This document shows, piece by piece, positions 24,901 through 37,059 of a stretch of DNA of 64,000 bases (position 1 is the first letter of the stretch; each line of letters opens with the position of its first letter). The notes beneath the pieces are model-generated. The model made no database searches. It was not told where the DNA came from and worked only from the letters and a program-made list of their open reading frames with translations. A program made the translations under genes and the position numbers. Source of the stretch: Nissolia schottii (Eukaryota; Streptophyta; Magnoliopsida; Fabales; Fabaceae); contig QANU01099453.1 in assembly GCA_003254905.1 (NCBI GenBank), forward strand, positions 1,360,060 through 1,424,059, read 5' to 3'.

Positions 24901-27087
24901 ACAATGGAATTATAGAATCTTTTGCAATAAAACAAAACTTAGACAATTCAGGCAAGAGCAAAACAAAAGGCCTGGGATAAGTCGATACCCCTTATCGCAA
25001 GACACCTTGCGTGTTGTAGATGGACAGTATGATCCTGGAGAACAGAAGATACCACTGTTGTTTATAACACTAGCCCAACTACCAGCAGCACCACAAGTAT
25101 GATTATCCACTCCTGCAGGTATCTGGTAACTATATCTGCAAATTTGCATTTTTGAAACGTCAAAGTGTCATCACCTAGAACCTATAAATTCTATCAAATT
25201 CAATTCTTTTAAGTGATGAAATATATTGTAATGCTAAGCATAAACAATGATTGAGGAAAAAAAATCAAGGCCAATATTAGAACTTACGGATCGCATACCC
25301 CAGTTTCTTCATTTAGTTTTGCAGCTGGACAATAAGAACCTAGTGGGCAAGCTTTATTGAGAGGAAAATCGAGTAAACATTTAAATTTGTCCCTAGAGTT
25401 GTTAGCATCAGCCAAGTTCGTCTCTATGTTATGGAAATGGTCATATTAGTCTCCGAAGTTACTAAAAGCCAGTCAAGTTAATCCTTCGACATCAGACAAA
25501 TCAGTCCCTCTCAAGGACTAACTTCACTAACTTTTGAGCAACTCAGAGACTAATATAATCATTTCCATGACTTGAGGATGAATCTGACCGATACTGACAA
25601 CTCCAGGGACGAATTTGAAAGTTTACTCGAGGAAAATCGCAAGTTAGAAACATGATGACGCTAAAAGTTAACATGATCACAATCAAAAGCATAAAAAGAG
25701 GCATAAACAACAAACACTAACATAATTTTCATACTCACTAAGGGCAAAAAGAAATGTTAAGAGGCATTATCACATATATATACTTACTTATCATGCAAGT
25801 CAATCCCTCAGGGCAGAAAAACCCCTCACAACAAGGTTGACAGTCCTCAACTCTGTAAGGAATCTCCTTCCTATCCTTCTTGAGGTCGATTTTCTCGGCC
25901 ACGCTACAACTCCAACCGGGTTCGCAGCCTTCCACCCATGAAGTCAAGTTGCAATTCTTGTTAGGCTTCACATAACTAGCAGCTGACCCCTGTTGGAAGA
26001 GACTGCGGAAGTAGTACCTAATTTCGGCCGTCGTACACAATCGATCTCTAAAATCTCCTGTGTCAATTGATTAAACCACATTGTAATTAGAACCTAGTAT
26101 AGAATGAATTACATGAATTTGCTTCATATATGCACAAGAAAAGAACAAATTAAAGCAATAATATGTAAATGTCAGCAAGTTCCTTAGCCTAAGAATTCCA
26201 ATTTCTTGACACCACAAGAGTATTACCTTTTTTCTTAACACAATTATCCACGAATTCTAACTTCCCCTGAAAATCAAAGGCTTCCTTCCAATCTTTATCC
26301 CTGAAAGATTGGGAAATTGCGTGATCAACATTCAATAACTAGCTACAACAAGAAAAAAAATTCCTTCGATTGTTCAGAGATTAAGAAATTGCCCTTACTT
26401 TGTTGCTTTTAAGAACATGACACATCAGCACAATGGGTTTTATTACTGTGCTAATTTGTCATTTTCTAAATGAAACACAGCAAGGGGATTTTTTTTCACT
26501 TCTCTCGGTACATATAAAAAATTCAAATTAAGATCCTCTAAACGTGAAGATAGTGGGGTAGAGTGAGAAAAAAAAGGAGGGATTATCTATGATCAATATA
26601 GTGCATTGTAGGAGGTCACACTATATTGATCCAAGGTGAATAACCCCTCTCACTTCCTCACTTTACGACCACCCTCATGATCCGAATCCAAGAATTTCTT
26701 CTCGAACAAAATGTGACCAGAATTGATTAACTAAAAATTTCTCTCTTCTAGAGCTTCAGAATCAATTCTAAGTTACAAGCAACCATGCTAAGTAACAAAC
26801 TTGAACAATATCAACATATATAAATATATGTATATGACGCACACATCCGTGATGCAGAAGCCTAATTCAGCTTTGATGTCCCTTGTTAAAGCTGTGGTGA
26901 GACCTTCAAGCTCCTTGTATATCTCTTCAGTGTAAAAAGAGGCCGGTAGCAAAGATGAATCACCTGAATCCGCACATTGAACCCTTGGTGGTAGTATCAT
27001 GCATAACAGAACAACGAGAGAGGATGATGACAAGAGTAAAACGAGAGATACACATGATGATGAGGCATTGTTCCTCATTCCATTCAT
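18953..27087 (-). CDS. ABC transporter G family half-transporter (ABCG24/28 type), 14 exons
   Basis: Exons on the minus strand: 26843-27087, 26227-26300, 25788-26057, 25288-25351, 24989-25135, 24769-24803, 24203-24276, 22764-23632, 22213-22509, 21310-21804, 20885-21033, 20193-20482, 19790-19923, 18953-19109. Phases close to 1,099 residues. N-terminal signal sequence; Cys-rich outer domain ([29 protein letters not shown]); a membrane segment at about 297-314; a basic linker ([18 protein letters not shown]); Walker [10 protein letters not shown] at about 525-533; signature ISGGQRKR at about 632-639; Walker [19 protein letters not shown]; then a C-terminal membrane domain ending [13 protein letters not shown]. 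This nucleotide-binding-first order with a long Cys-rich head marks the ABCG24/28 branch, which moves lipid-type or other substrates across the plasma membrane; the substrate here is unknown. I chose ATG 27087; the frame also has Met at 27078. Confidence 0.93.
19991..20137. mobile_element. MITE in ABCG intron 12
   Basis: The ends are near-perfect inverted copies: TATGTTCCTAGAGCACATTT at the left and AAATGTGCTCTAGGAACATA at the right, about 147 bp in all. No coding sequence. The target duplication is unclear (possibly TA). Confidence 0.75.
20554..20728 (-). mobile_element. tRNA-derived SINE in ABCG intron 11
   Basis: The body (20565-20717) is flanked by an exact 11-bp repeat TTTCCTTCTTT (20554-20564 and 20718-20728). 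On the minus strand it shows a pol III A box-like TGGTTCAAGTGG (20686-20697) and a B box GGTTCGAGTCT (20643-20653) at tRNA-like spacing. The 3' part ends in GATCAAAAG just before the duplication. Length and layout fit a short plant SINE; the family name cannot be given from sequence alone. Confidence 0.8.
23817..24071. mobile_element. Diverged GAGTAAAC-family MITE in ABCG intron 7
   Basis: GTAAACCTTCAAATTTTTGTCC at the left returns inverted at the right (...GAATTTGAAGGTTTAC). The interior also pairs end to end, with the motifs of the 25371 copy (TATGGAAAT, GTCAAAAGTCAATCAAGTTA and so on). Diverged, with no clear duplication at the flanks. Confidence 0.7.
25361..25638. mobile_element. MULE-like MITE in ABCG intron 3, perfect 10-bp duplication
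   Basis: The element is 25371-25628, with ends GAGTAAAC and GTTTACTC. The flanks GAGGAAAATC (25361-25370 and 25629-25638) are identical. Long inverted arms of about 100 bases pair through most of it. No coding sequence. Same family as the elements at 9603 and 23817. Confidence 0.85.
26552..26674. repeat. Hairpin/MITE-like sequence in ABCG intron 1
   Basis: A perfect 13-bp stem (GATCAATATAGTG, 26591-26603, with CACTATATTGATC, 26619-26631) sits inside a longer imperfect stem reaching 26552 and 26674. The stretch AATATAGTGCATTGTAGG also occurs near 47754, so this is a repeated element rather than a unique structure. Confidence 0.6.
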
Positions 27088-29390
27088 CTTCTTCACAACA
27101 TGAGACAATGTGCATTAACTATAGAGATAAATTGAGATGGTAATTAAGTAACCATGGCATTATTAGTTAACAACACATGCATGTGGCCACATTAACATAA
27201 CACAAAGCCTTCGATTCTGCTATGGTTAGAAACAAAGAAAGGTTCAATGGAGGCAGGGGAAAGAGGAGGATGAAGGGTCAATGGAGTTGAATGCATTGGG
27301 TGAAGGGTTTTTTATTTTTTTATTTTATTTTTCTTTTCAAGTTTGGCTCGTTGGTGGGTGTTGGGGTCAAATGAAAGTGAAGAGGGGTGCCCTTTGTTTT
27401 TGGAAGAAGAAATGGCCGAGAGAAATGGGAGGCTAGATTGAAGGGTGTACATTGGTGCCTTTATTTTGCTTGTCTTGTGTTTGTGTCAAGGTTGCCATGC
27501 TTTGATTTTATTTCAGTTCTCAAAACTTAATAACTGGCTTGCATTCACCATTGTGGCCTCACTTCTCTTAAAATTGTCTTCCTCCTTTGAATTACTGTTC
27601 TCACTTTCTTTATTCTTTCTCTAAAACAAATAGATAAGAAAAATAAGTATCAACGTTTGTAAAAAGTGTATTAACATTTTGGTGGGTGGTAATATGTTAA
27701 TGTTCTTCATATGTTAATATATATTTATATTATATTGATATTTGTGTGGCGAGTAAGCGTTACGCTGTAGCGAAAAAGAGAGAGTTTGACTTAATAAAAA
27801 GAGTTTATGATTTGATAGAGATATGATCTGTTTAAAGTATTGAAAAATTAACAATGTTGATACATTTTTTAACAAGTGTTAATATCACGTTCAAAGTGTT
27901 TGTACCATTTGCACAACTGTCAATATTGTCTAACTCAAAACTATTACTCATTATTTATTTACTATATGTTTATATCGTGTAATGAACCAACATAAATTGA
28001 ATACTTGTTATTATGTTTTTACTAAGAAATAATATATATTTAATTAATTTTTTTAATTTTAAATAATATAAAAAATATATTTTTCATTATATTTTGATAC
28101 CAGACCTCTTAATTATTAAATAAATTAAAAATTAATTATATTTGTAAGACATTAATTATATTTATTTGTATTTTATTTAGTCATTAAATAATTATTAAGA
28201 GTATATGATATTACTTTTATTTATTTTTATTTCGTGACATATCACACTCAAGCCTAAACATTTTCGTGTTGTTATTTGAAGATTGTTTTTTCTCTCTCTC
28301 ATGTTTGTCAAACTCATTGATAAATCAATTCTATACTTGTTGGGAGGGTGAAATAGATTGTGTTGAGTGTTGAAAGATGAGAGTATTTCATTAATTATGT
28401 ACGTTTTTTCAGGGGAAAAGAAAGAAAGAAAGAAAAAAAAAAAAAAGAAGCCTCCCATTGATAACTTTTTTTTTAATAATAAATGTATAATTTCCACCAA
28501 TACGGAGTCAGTCGCCACGACTTGCTACGAACACGGAACATATGAACTTTCTGGGTCAACTGTCGCTAACGTGGAAGAAGGTAACATTGCTTTGGTTTAA
28601 TTTGGTTTCTTTCTTTGTCTTGTTTCCAACAGTAAAAAAATATTCGAGTGTAATTAAAAAAAAAATCCATGCACAACTCTCTACTTTATTTGATACTTAC
28701 AACAGCTACCTACACACACCAAGTCTTTGTTAATTTTGTCCCTCCACCAAGGAACCAAACCTTGACTTTGGCCATGCATTGCAGTGCTTTTCTGATGATG
28801 AAATTGAAAAGTTTACTGGGTTTGGTATCCATCATTTTATTAAATTAAAATATGTTTTTAAATTTTATAAATATTTAAAAATATTTATAAATTACTCACT
28901 AAATTAACTGTGATAATCAAATTCGCATTCTTCTAAAATATGAGTTATTTTTTAATTAATTGACTCAATTATATTTATCGCATGGCATTGTTTGTCCAAT
29001 GGAATGACCACACAACATGCATTTATTTTTTATTTAACCTTAATAAACAGTTAACAACAACAGTATTGATCATACAGTGATGTTATTTATTTATGATGAG
29101 ATAAGCTAAGCTAAGCTGTTTTGTTTCTTTCCGTCTCTTTTACGCTTTCAAACATGAATGCTTAAACTTGGACTATCTACTACCTACCAAAACGCTGCCC
29201 TTTTCACACTGCATTTTCCACCTCCTCCCCTTAATTAAGAGACTCATGAACCTTTCTTTCTTTCTTTCTTTGATTGTGATTTTCTCTCTTGACATTTTTT
29301 TAGGTGACCATACCTAAAAGCTGCCGTGTGGAAACTTTCTCTTCCTCTGAAGAAGCTCTCATCAACTTTGTGAGTCTATCTGTACCTTTT
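27088..29390. other. Intergenic DNA between the ABCG and kinase 5' ends
   Basis: The two genes diverge here, so it must hold both promoters. From 27900 to 28200 it is extremely AT-rich. No firm TATA box or gene can be called. A CTTT run lies near 29252-29272. Confidence 0.5.
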
Positions 29391-29520
29391 CTGGCTCAAA
29401 GTTTCAACCTTTTTGAGGCAATGGGTTAAGAAGGGTCCTCTCACAATCTTGCCTCCAAAAGGAGAATTCCTCATAAAAATCAGAACTTTATTACATCCAA
29501 ACTTTCCGTTTGCACCACAG

Positions 29521-30083
29521 GTTAGTCCCCTACAATCAAAATCTCTCCTTTTAAATTTTTAGTAATTTTTTTTTTTTAATTTAAGTTAGGCTTGCAATTG
29601 GTCCCGGATGACCCGGAAGATATATAAACGTTTCTGGGCATCTTTTCTTTCAGATTACACACATGGATGGGAAATTTGGAGGCAAATTCTGTAGTCCTTA
29701 ATTTTTTTTTTTCAAAACAAAATTTAGTTCTGTTACCCAATTTTGTAACTTTTTGTAGTTTAAATTCGACTTCCTGGGTCAGGATTGGTTCTCTGAGTTT
29801 GGGGGGGGGGGGGGGAGAAAGTAACAGTTCATTAGTTGAAAACAATTATATTTCGATTTTCTGAAATTAGAGTTGTTGAAAGGGGGAATTAGGCTAATAA
29901 GGCTGCTTCAGTTGTTGTTTATGATAGGATTATTTGATGTAAGGCTTTTATTTTTTATTTTTTGACTCTAATTTAATTTGAGAAGTCTTTATATCATCTA
30001 TGAATTTCAATTTAGATGCAGTGTTGCTTTTCAATGGATCTGTTTGTGATTCTCAATTTTCCTTCTCCATTGTGAAAATGCAG
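29521..30083 (+). other. Probable 5'-leader intron of the kinase gene
   Basis: CCACAG|GTTAGT at 29520/29521 and GTGAAAATGCAG| at 30083 make a plausible donor and acceptor. Fourteen bases later comes the ATG of the kinase. A run of 15 G lies inside (29801-29815). A transcript would settle it. Confidence 0.5.
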
Positions 30084-30097
30084 TTGAATCAGTTGCA

Positions 30098-32558
30098 ATG
30101 AAGTGTTTTTCATTCCACTATGGAGAGAAGAAGGATGAACCAAAAGGCTTGCAGTCGATGTCAGTCTGGTCGGACAGTTCCACACATGTAGAGGCAGAGG
30201 TTAGAAGGTCCGGTTCTGAATTGAATTCTCAGGATGTCTCGGACAATTGCAGCTCAGACTCCCTCAGGAGGAATACTACTCCTAGTTTGTCCCAAAGACC
30301 CAGCAACCTTCGAGTGTTCACTGTATCCGAACTGAAAATGGCCACAAAGAACTTCAATCGCTCTGTTATGATCGGCGAGGGCGGGTTCGGCTGTGTCTAT
30401 CATGGACTGATCAGAAGTGTAGAGGATCCATCTGGCCGAATCGAAGTTGCTGTTAAACAACTTAGTAAAAGAGGAATGCAGGTAAGGGTTCGCCTCATAT
30501 TTTGTTGTCTTTTAAGTTATCGAAATTTGGTTGCTTATCCAATATCAGGAGCTATCGTTGTAACATGTAATTAGGTGTTGCCATGAGTGTTATTTTGCCC
30601 TGTTGTGTACACTACGAGTTTTAGTATCATAACGCTAGTTAGAATGATTATATATTGTTAAAAAACTCTCTTCAAGTTCTTGTTGGTGTAAAACTTTCAA
30701 ATTGTTACATTTTGTCAACCTCACTTGAAGCTCCTAGATTTTTGTTGTCAAATAAGATTTTCTGATTGCTACACCATAATAGGAATTTATGTGCCATAAT
30801 CTTCTTGTGCATATTTTTACCTCTAAATTAATTTTGTTTCTTTACTACTGGCTTGTAGGGGCATAGAGAATGGGTGACAGAAGTGAATGTTCTGGGTGTT
30901 GTGGAGCATCCCAATCTTGTGAAACTAGTGGGATACTGTGCCGATGACGATGAAAGAGGGATCCAGCGGCTTCTGATTTACGAATACATGCCAAACAGAA
31001 GTGTGGAACACCATTTGTCCCACCGAGCAGAGACACCTCTCTCGTGGAGTAGGAGACTGAAAATAGCGCAAGATGCAGCTCGGGGATTAACATACCTGCA
31101 CGAGGAAATGGATTTTCAGGTATAGCAGCAGTATGTATAGCACAACTTTCCTACGTTCCTGCTCAAATTAATCAAGCCTTATCTAGGAACTTGTTTTCTG
31201 CGCACGTAGATATCACACTTTCCAAAAGAAAATATTTGCTATTCAAATCTTTGGTGCAGTTGATAAAGGCGGTGCTAATTGTCTGCACAATATTTTAGAT
31301 AATTTTCAGAGATTTCAAATCGTCAAATATCCTTCTTGACGAAAAGTGGAATGCAAAGCTATCAGACTTTGGGTTAGCAAGATTGGGACCATCGGATGGA
31401 CTAACTCATGTCTCAACAGCGGTATGGCTATGTTTATTAATCTATGATTACTTAAATAGATATTATTAACATATTCAGATAGGTAGTTGATTTTGATCTT
31501 TTCAATTGAATATTTGCGTGATGAAGAGAAATTCAACAAAGGTATGAGGGCCTGATGCTGTCTTAATGGGGCTGAATAAATGATCACGTCAAATATATTC
31601 TTGTCTAATTCATGGTTTAGTGCAGGAAACCATAAGGAATTTCTTGGTGCCTTTTGACACTCATCTATTAGGCACTGTTTGGAGGGACAAGACATGGGGA
31701 TAGAGGCAGAAAATTCCTGTCCTGCCAGGCCCAATTTTGTGTCCTGCAAGGCCAAAATTTTGTTTTCCCCGTGTCCCAACTTCAATGAGGTATAGAATGT
31801 ACAGGAATTTTGTATCCCCATGTCTTGTCCCTCAACCAAATGTTGCCTTAAAGTCAAACATATGTTAAAAAAAATGGATCCATTTCTTGACCATAAAAGC
31901 TTACTCAATCAAAGTTGCTGTTTCCTTTTTATCACTGTTGTCTCAACATGGGGACAATATGCAGCATGTTGTCCAAACAGGTTGTAAGAACAATAAACCA
32001 TATTGTCCAGTGATCCAATATACTACTAGTGTTCATATGGCTATCTATGTTCATCAGGTTGTAGGAACAATGGGATATGCAGCTCCTGAATATATTCAAA
32101 CCGGACGTCTCACATCAAAGAATGACGTGTGGAGCTACGGTGTCTTCCTTTATGAACTCATTACTGGAAGGCGCCCTTTAGATCGAAATCGCCCCAAGGG
32201 TGAGCAGAAGCTGTTGGAATGGATAAGGCCATACCTAGCAGATGGCAAGAAATTTCAACTAATAATGGATCCAAGACTCGACAAGAAGCAATTCTTAAAG
32301 TCGGCACAGAAACTTTCTATAATAGCCAACCGATGCTTGATCAAAAACCCAAGGAATCGCCCCAAAATGAGTGAGGTATTGGCAATGGTGAATGGGATAA
32401 TAGAATCTTCACCTGGTGCTAGTCAGAGTGTGGCAACAACAGTGAAAGCATCCCAAGATGCTGAAATAAAGAACAAGAAAAGGGCCATGGATCTGAAATC
32501 TGGGGAAAGCAACTGGTTTGTTAGGATGTGGAGACCAAAACTTATGAGATCATGTTGA
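30098..32558 (+). CDS. Receptor-like cytoplasmic kinase, RLCK-VII (PCRK1/PBL19-like)
   Basis: Exons 30098-30481, 30859-31119, 31299-31421, 32058-32558; phases close to 422 residues. N-terminus [16 protein letters not shown] followed by a Ser-rich stretch, as in the PCRK1/PBL19 group. Kinase domain: glycine loop GEGGFG (93-98), ATP lysine in VAVK (K120), catalytic IIFRDFK (D220), N225, DFG (238-240), and the activation-segment end [10 protein letters not shown] (259-268). All catalytic residues are present, so it should be active. It has no receptor domain and no transmembrane segment. Relatives act just below pattern-recognition receptors, passing immune signals to MAP kinases and NADPH oxidases (family knowledge). 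There is no Gly2 for myristoylation; Cys3 could be acylated (inference). Intron 3 carries a MITE. Confidence 0.94.
31668..31850. mobile_element. Tourist-like (PIF/Harbinger) MITE in kinase intron 3
   Basis: The element is 31671-31847. Ends GGCACTGTTTGG at the left and CCAAATGTTGCC at the right, with the longer inverted match GAGGGACAAGACATGGGGATA. The flanks TTA (31668-31670 and 31848-31850) form the 3-bp duplication of PIF/Harbinger elements. No coding sequence. Confidence 0.8.
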
Positions 32559-34426
32559 TTATTGTAGTCTTAGCCCATTGATCCTCGTACTTGGAAAGAA
32601 AGCCTCTTCATGATATGCAAACAAGAGCTCATGCATATTGCCGGATTCCATGTCGTCAAAAAACATGTCCGAACTTTTCCTCTTGCTCTCCCTCTTGAAG
32701 TAAGTGAAAAGATATTTGTTTTGTTCTGTTCATCACTTGATATATTGGCTTTATGGGTCATCGTTGTGTTTCACTTTCCTTACATTTGTATTGCAATAGG
32801 AATAGTTGATGTGCTAAGTGATGAATAGTACAGTACAGAACAAAAGAAAATTCTTGCTATGAAAGCATTTAAGGGTTTCTGCCTCCATCAACCTGTACAA
32901 ATCTGCCATCATATGCCACCTGCCAATTACCCGCCAGTGCCTCGTAGCAGGAAAAAGGTTGTGCTCTAGTTCATTCTTCAACAATTTAGCTCAGAAGTTA
33001 AATTCTGAATGTCTTATTGTAACTCTATGAGCACCTAAGTATTTTTCTGCCTTGTCAAGTTATGTTAGGAAAATTTTGGGGATGCTATCAACAATGTAAG
33101 AGCAATGGTTTCTATGAATACAGCTCTAAAGTGCTTTTTTATACTTTAGAGTCAATTATAGTCATTGATAAGATAATTGAATAAATTATTGTACATATAT
33201 CTTGCAAAATTATAAACCATTATTCTTTTCATCAATAATTTTTATTCTGCTTAACTCTCGAAAGTGCAGAATGCGCTTTTGAAAACCTAAATTGGTTGAG
33301 CCTGAACCTATGAAACTGAAGTTAATCACTGAAGTGAATTGGGTGCAAAATAATTCACCTCTATAATTTAGATTAATCTTTATCAGCACCTAATTTTACA
33401 GATAATTAAATGACAATATAAAATTCTCTTATATTAACAGAACATAAATTTATTTTTTTTAGTGTATGCAAAATTTGAAAATTATTAGTTTTATACAAAA
33501 TTTTGTACATTTTAATGACTTACCATGTGCATGAACAAACCGATGTAACATTAGGTAGGAAAAGACAACATAATAATTACATGTTTTTAAATCAAGGAAA
33601 GAGGAAAGATAAAATTTATACAGGTGAATTTGATTTTTTTTTCTGTTAAATATGACTCATTTAATTTATTGCCACTTGAGATATTGATTCTTGATCTGTG
33701 CACATTTAGTTTACATGCATAAAGTATAGAGTTTAGGTATCTAAGGTGTAGATTTTAGATAATAGTAATTGTCAATTTATACATTTGAGTACATGAAACT
33801 GTGACACAAGCCACTTCCGATTTTTCATCAATCCCAGGCCTATGCCACGTCATTATAGGCGTGAATGTGGATTCTTTCGTATTTTTATTATAAGATGGTA
33901 AACTTATAATCATAAAAAAAAAACTCCAAACACTCGAGTTTTGAGGAGTTCCACTTGGTAATAAGAATTCATTTTTTAATATTCGCCATTGATGCGTATT
34001 TTGAGATTACAAGTTAAACAACTTATTCAAATTTGGGAAGATGAGGCCGCATGCTTTATTACTTGGATTTTATTTTTTATATCGTAATTAATAATTTAAC
34101 AACTATGGCAACATTGGCCAATAGAAAATCAAAACCATAGTAATTCTAACCAAGACCAAAGTTTTTTAAAAATTATAACTTGGACGACAATGAATTTGGT
34201 ATACCACTATTAGTATTTGTGGCCCGCCAATGCAGACCTCACAATAAATACGAAGAATCTTTTTCATTTGAAAATGAAATCCGAAAGGTGATAGAAAGAG
34301 AATAAATACGAAGAATCTTTTTTATTAGAAAACGGAAATCATACGTAAACTTGATAAAAAAAATGAGTTTGAAAATTCTACACAATGGATTAGTCATGGT
34401 GACATTTCTTGTACTGGAAAATAGGT

Positions 34427-34601
34427 GGCATTTGGTATGAGAGATATTAATATATTGTGAGGGACAATAACATAAAGATGAAACATTTATGCAAACAAAA
34501 AACATTTGTTCTAAGGACACAAAATTAGAGATTGGAGAAACATAATTTTATTTTTATCTTTACTTTGTCTTCGTCTCTGTGTCTCTATCTTATACCATGC
34601 C
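34427..34601. mobile_element. Probable MITE with GGCAT ends
   Basis: GGCATTTGGTATGAGAGATA at the left pairs imperfectly with the reverse complement of TATCTTATACCATGCC at the right. The ends look PIF/Harbinger-like, but no target duplication is visible. Confidence 0.45.
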
Positions 34602-36394
34602 TTTAGTACCAAATAGAGTCAGAAATAACAAAATTGTTCCTTGGCTCGAAACAAATTTTGTACAACTAATATATACCAAATTTAACACACAGCTCACATT
34701 ATTTCCCGTTAAATTCGGACTTAACATCAATCCAACCTAAAATTTGTTTTCATGCAACTTGTGTGCATGTTTTCAACCATATCTAAGGCAGAATTGTATT
34801 TTTTGAATGAATATTTTTATATCATTTTTTTCATGATAAAGTCATATTAAATTTCTCATTATTAATATTTTATTTGTTTAAATCAGGCATGGATCATACA
34901 CTCTTAATAAATAATAAGAGATTAAATATCAAATAAACAAGCTAGACACAAATGAAAGAGAGAAAAGGTATTAAGCACACATTTGTTTTGTTTTTATTTA
35001 TTAATTTTTGACAAAAAAACTATTTTTAAATCTAAAATGAAAAGACTTATGTTTACGTAAGATTCTCCCAAAAGCAACTTTTCTCAAAATCCCTGCCCCT
35101 TCTTGTCACCTAATTTTCATTTTATCAAATATACCATTCATGAATAGTATCCGTGGCGTACTAAGTCATCATACAAAAGCATGAAACCGATGTCGCTGGT
35201 TTTCTGCTCTTTTAATGGAAAAGCTGACCTTACCGAAAATTAAAAGGACAAAAACAAAATTAAAAAAGTCAAATTTTTTTTAATGGACCACGTAAATGGA
35301 AATGCCATAAATAAGTGAGTATATTAATTTTTTATGGAAAAAAAATTAATATGTATTTAAATTGTCATTATATATTTAAATGTATTAAAAATTTTAAAAT
35401 TATTTATTTTATTTCTTTAGCCAATGTCTTTTAAGGCATTGATTAACAAAAATTATTTTTTATTTATTTTTTGAAAGCAACCAATTTTGTGAAAATCATG
35501 CACCAATCAGAGGTGTTGGTTCCCTGACTTCTCCACTGAGCAACCGATCTGAACCGTCATTTTCACACCCTTCCCCTCTCAGATTCGATCCAAACACCAA
35601 CACCAACCCCATCCCTTAATCTTAAATCAAGGGTCATTAGTGCTAAATACTTAACAGGTTTGGTATAAACATTATCCATTATTGATTTTAATTTTTTTTA
35701 TTTTTTATAATGTTTATTACACATTAATATTTTTTCATTAGAGTAAGGATTATCGCAGGATCTCCGATTACGAGACTCAATTTTAGTTTTATTTTAGATT
35801 TTATTATATGCCACATCAACATTTATGAATCAATATATCATAAAAGTAAAATTGTTTAAAACATCATACTCTTTTCTTTAATAGAAAATCATAACTTTGG
35901 GCTACAATAAATAACTATATTGTAAAGAGAGAAAAAAAATGTATTATGTCATGTGTCAATTAGATATTAAAAATTTAAAAGGAGGGATTGAATTCTTTCT
36001 TTGTCTCACTTTTTTCATTTCAATAATAAAATTAATGTTATTCTTTCGGTACCCAAATTTGTATAAGAATATTGATACATTCTTAAATTTAACCAATTGT
36101 GATTTAAGTACAAATTTAAAAACAAAAATGAATTTAAGTGAGTGAGACAAGTGACAAAATACTAGATACTAAAGTATTGATATCTTTAAATTTTGTGGGG
36201 TACGAAGAAGCCCCTCAAATTAAAAGTGAGACTTACCTAAAGAAAACTAAGACTTAAAAAACATCCATTAAAAATGTTTTCATGCACTTGGAACAGAAAC
36301 AAAATTACACAGAGAGAAACCATTCAGAGATTTGAAGAATTTAGGATTTAGGATTAAGAATTTGTTTTTATTATAGGGAAAATAAAATTTGTAA

Positions 36395-36955
36395 GGTGAT
36401 TACTTAAATATTTTATGAGGTAAATATTTCTTATTACTTAATTTATTTATTTTAAATAATTTTTATAATTAAATTTATTAAAATTTATTATCATTTCATA
36501 TTTTATATAATTGTAATAATTTTTTCAAAAATGCTACATATACACCTAATTTTATACACTCATACATACACCATTAATAATGCACAAACTTTATTCTCAT
36601 GAGTGCACAAACATTATAAACTTATAAATGATATTCTCAATTATACTTAATTAAGTGCACAAACATTATAAACATTAAAACACAAACTTTATGTATATAA
36701 GTATAGAGTGTATGTATGGTGTATATTTTTTGGTGTACGTGTAACATGACTCTAATTTTTTTATGATTTAAATCATTGAAATAACAAACGTACAAGAGGT
36801 TTAGAGTACGACACACTTTTTTATAAATATTTTATTAAAAAATATTAATTTATCATATTAAATCATATAATTTATTGATATGTCATATGAAATAATAAAA
36901 TAATAATAAATTTAATCATAAAAATATAAAAATAAATAAATTAAATAGTACCACA
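36395..36955 (-). repeat. AT-rich repeat, inverted copy, broken by a nested MITE
   Basis: Outside 36526-36752 this matches, in reverse complement, the repeats at 60250-60592 and 62661-63024 (for example TTTTTATAAATATTTTATTAA and the stretch running to the CACCTT end). The match resumes on the far side of the insert. No coding sequence. Family unknown. Confidence 0.65.
36517..36761. mobile_element. MITE nested in the AT-rich repeat
   Basis: The element (36526-36752) has inner ends ATGCTACATATACACC and GGTGTACGTGTAACAT. TAATTTTTT flanks it on both sides (36517-36525 and 36753-36761). The sister repeats lack the insert, so the empty site can be read from them. The duplication is low-complexity, so its exact length is uncertain. 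Confidence 0.65.
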
Positions 36956-37051
36956 TATTTATGGAATGGGTAATTGAGAAACCATCCATTTATACTAGTA
37001 ATTGATTGTCGATTAAAACACAATTCGACCTTTAGCGGCGTCACAAAACTG

Positions 37052-37059
37052 TATATAAA
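37052..37059 (+). promoter_or_regulatory. TATA box of the OTU gene
   Basis: TATATAAA in a GC-richer setting, followed by a CT-rich leader (TTCTTCTTCTT at about 37229-37250). TTTTTTTCAG at 37941-37950 is a probable acceptor of a leader intron, 77 bases before the ATG. Confidence 0.55.

Larger units (their letters stand above)
32559..37050. other. AT-rich intergenic DNA with MITEs
   Basis: It starts with the kinase 3' untranslated region. Frames up to about 90 codons occur on the minus strand, but none shows a motif. Two repeat blocks are listed separately. Confidence 0.5.

Noticed and set aside
31315..31908. 197-codon minus-strand frame
   Set aside because: It runs antisense through kinase exon 3 and the intron MITE. 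The plus strand exon is clearly the real one.
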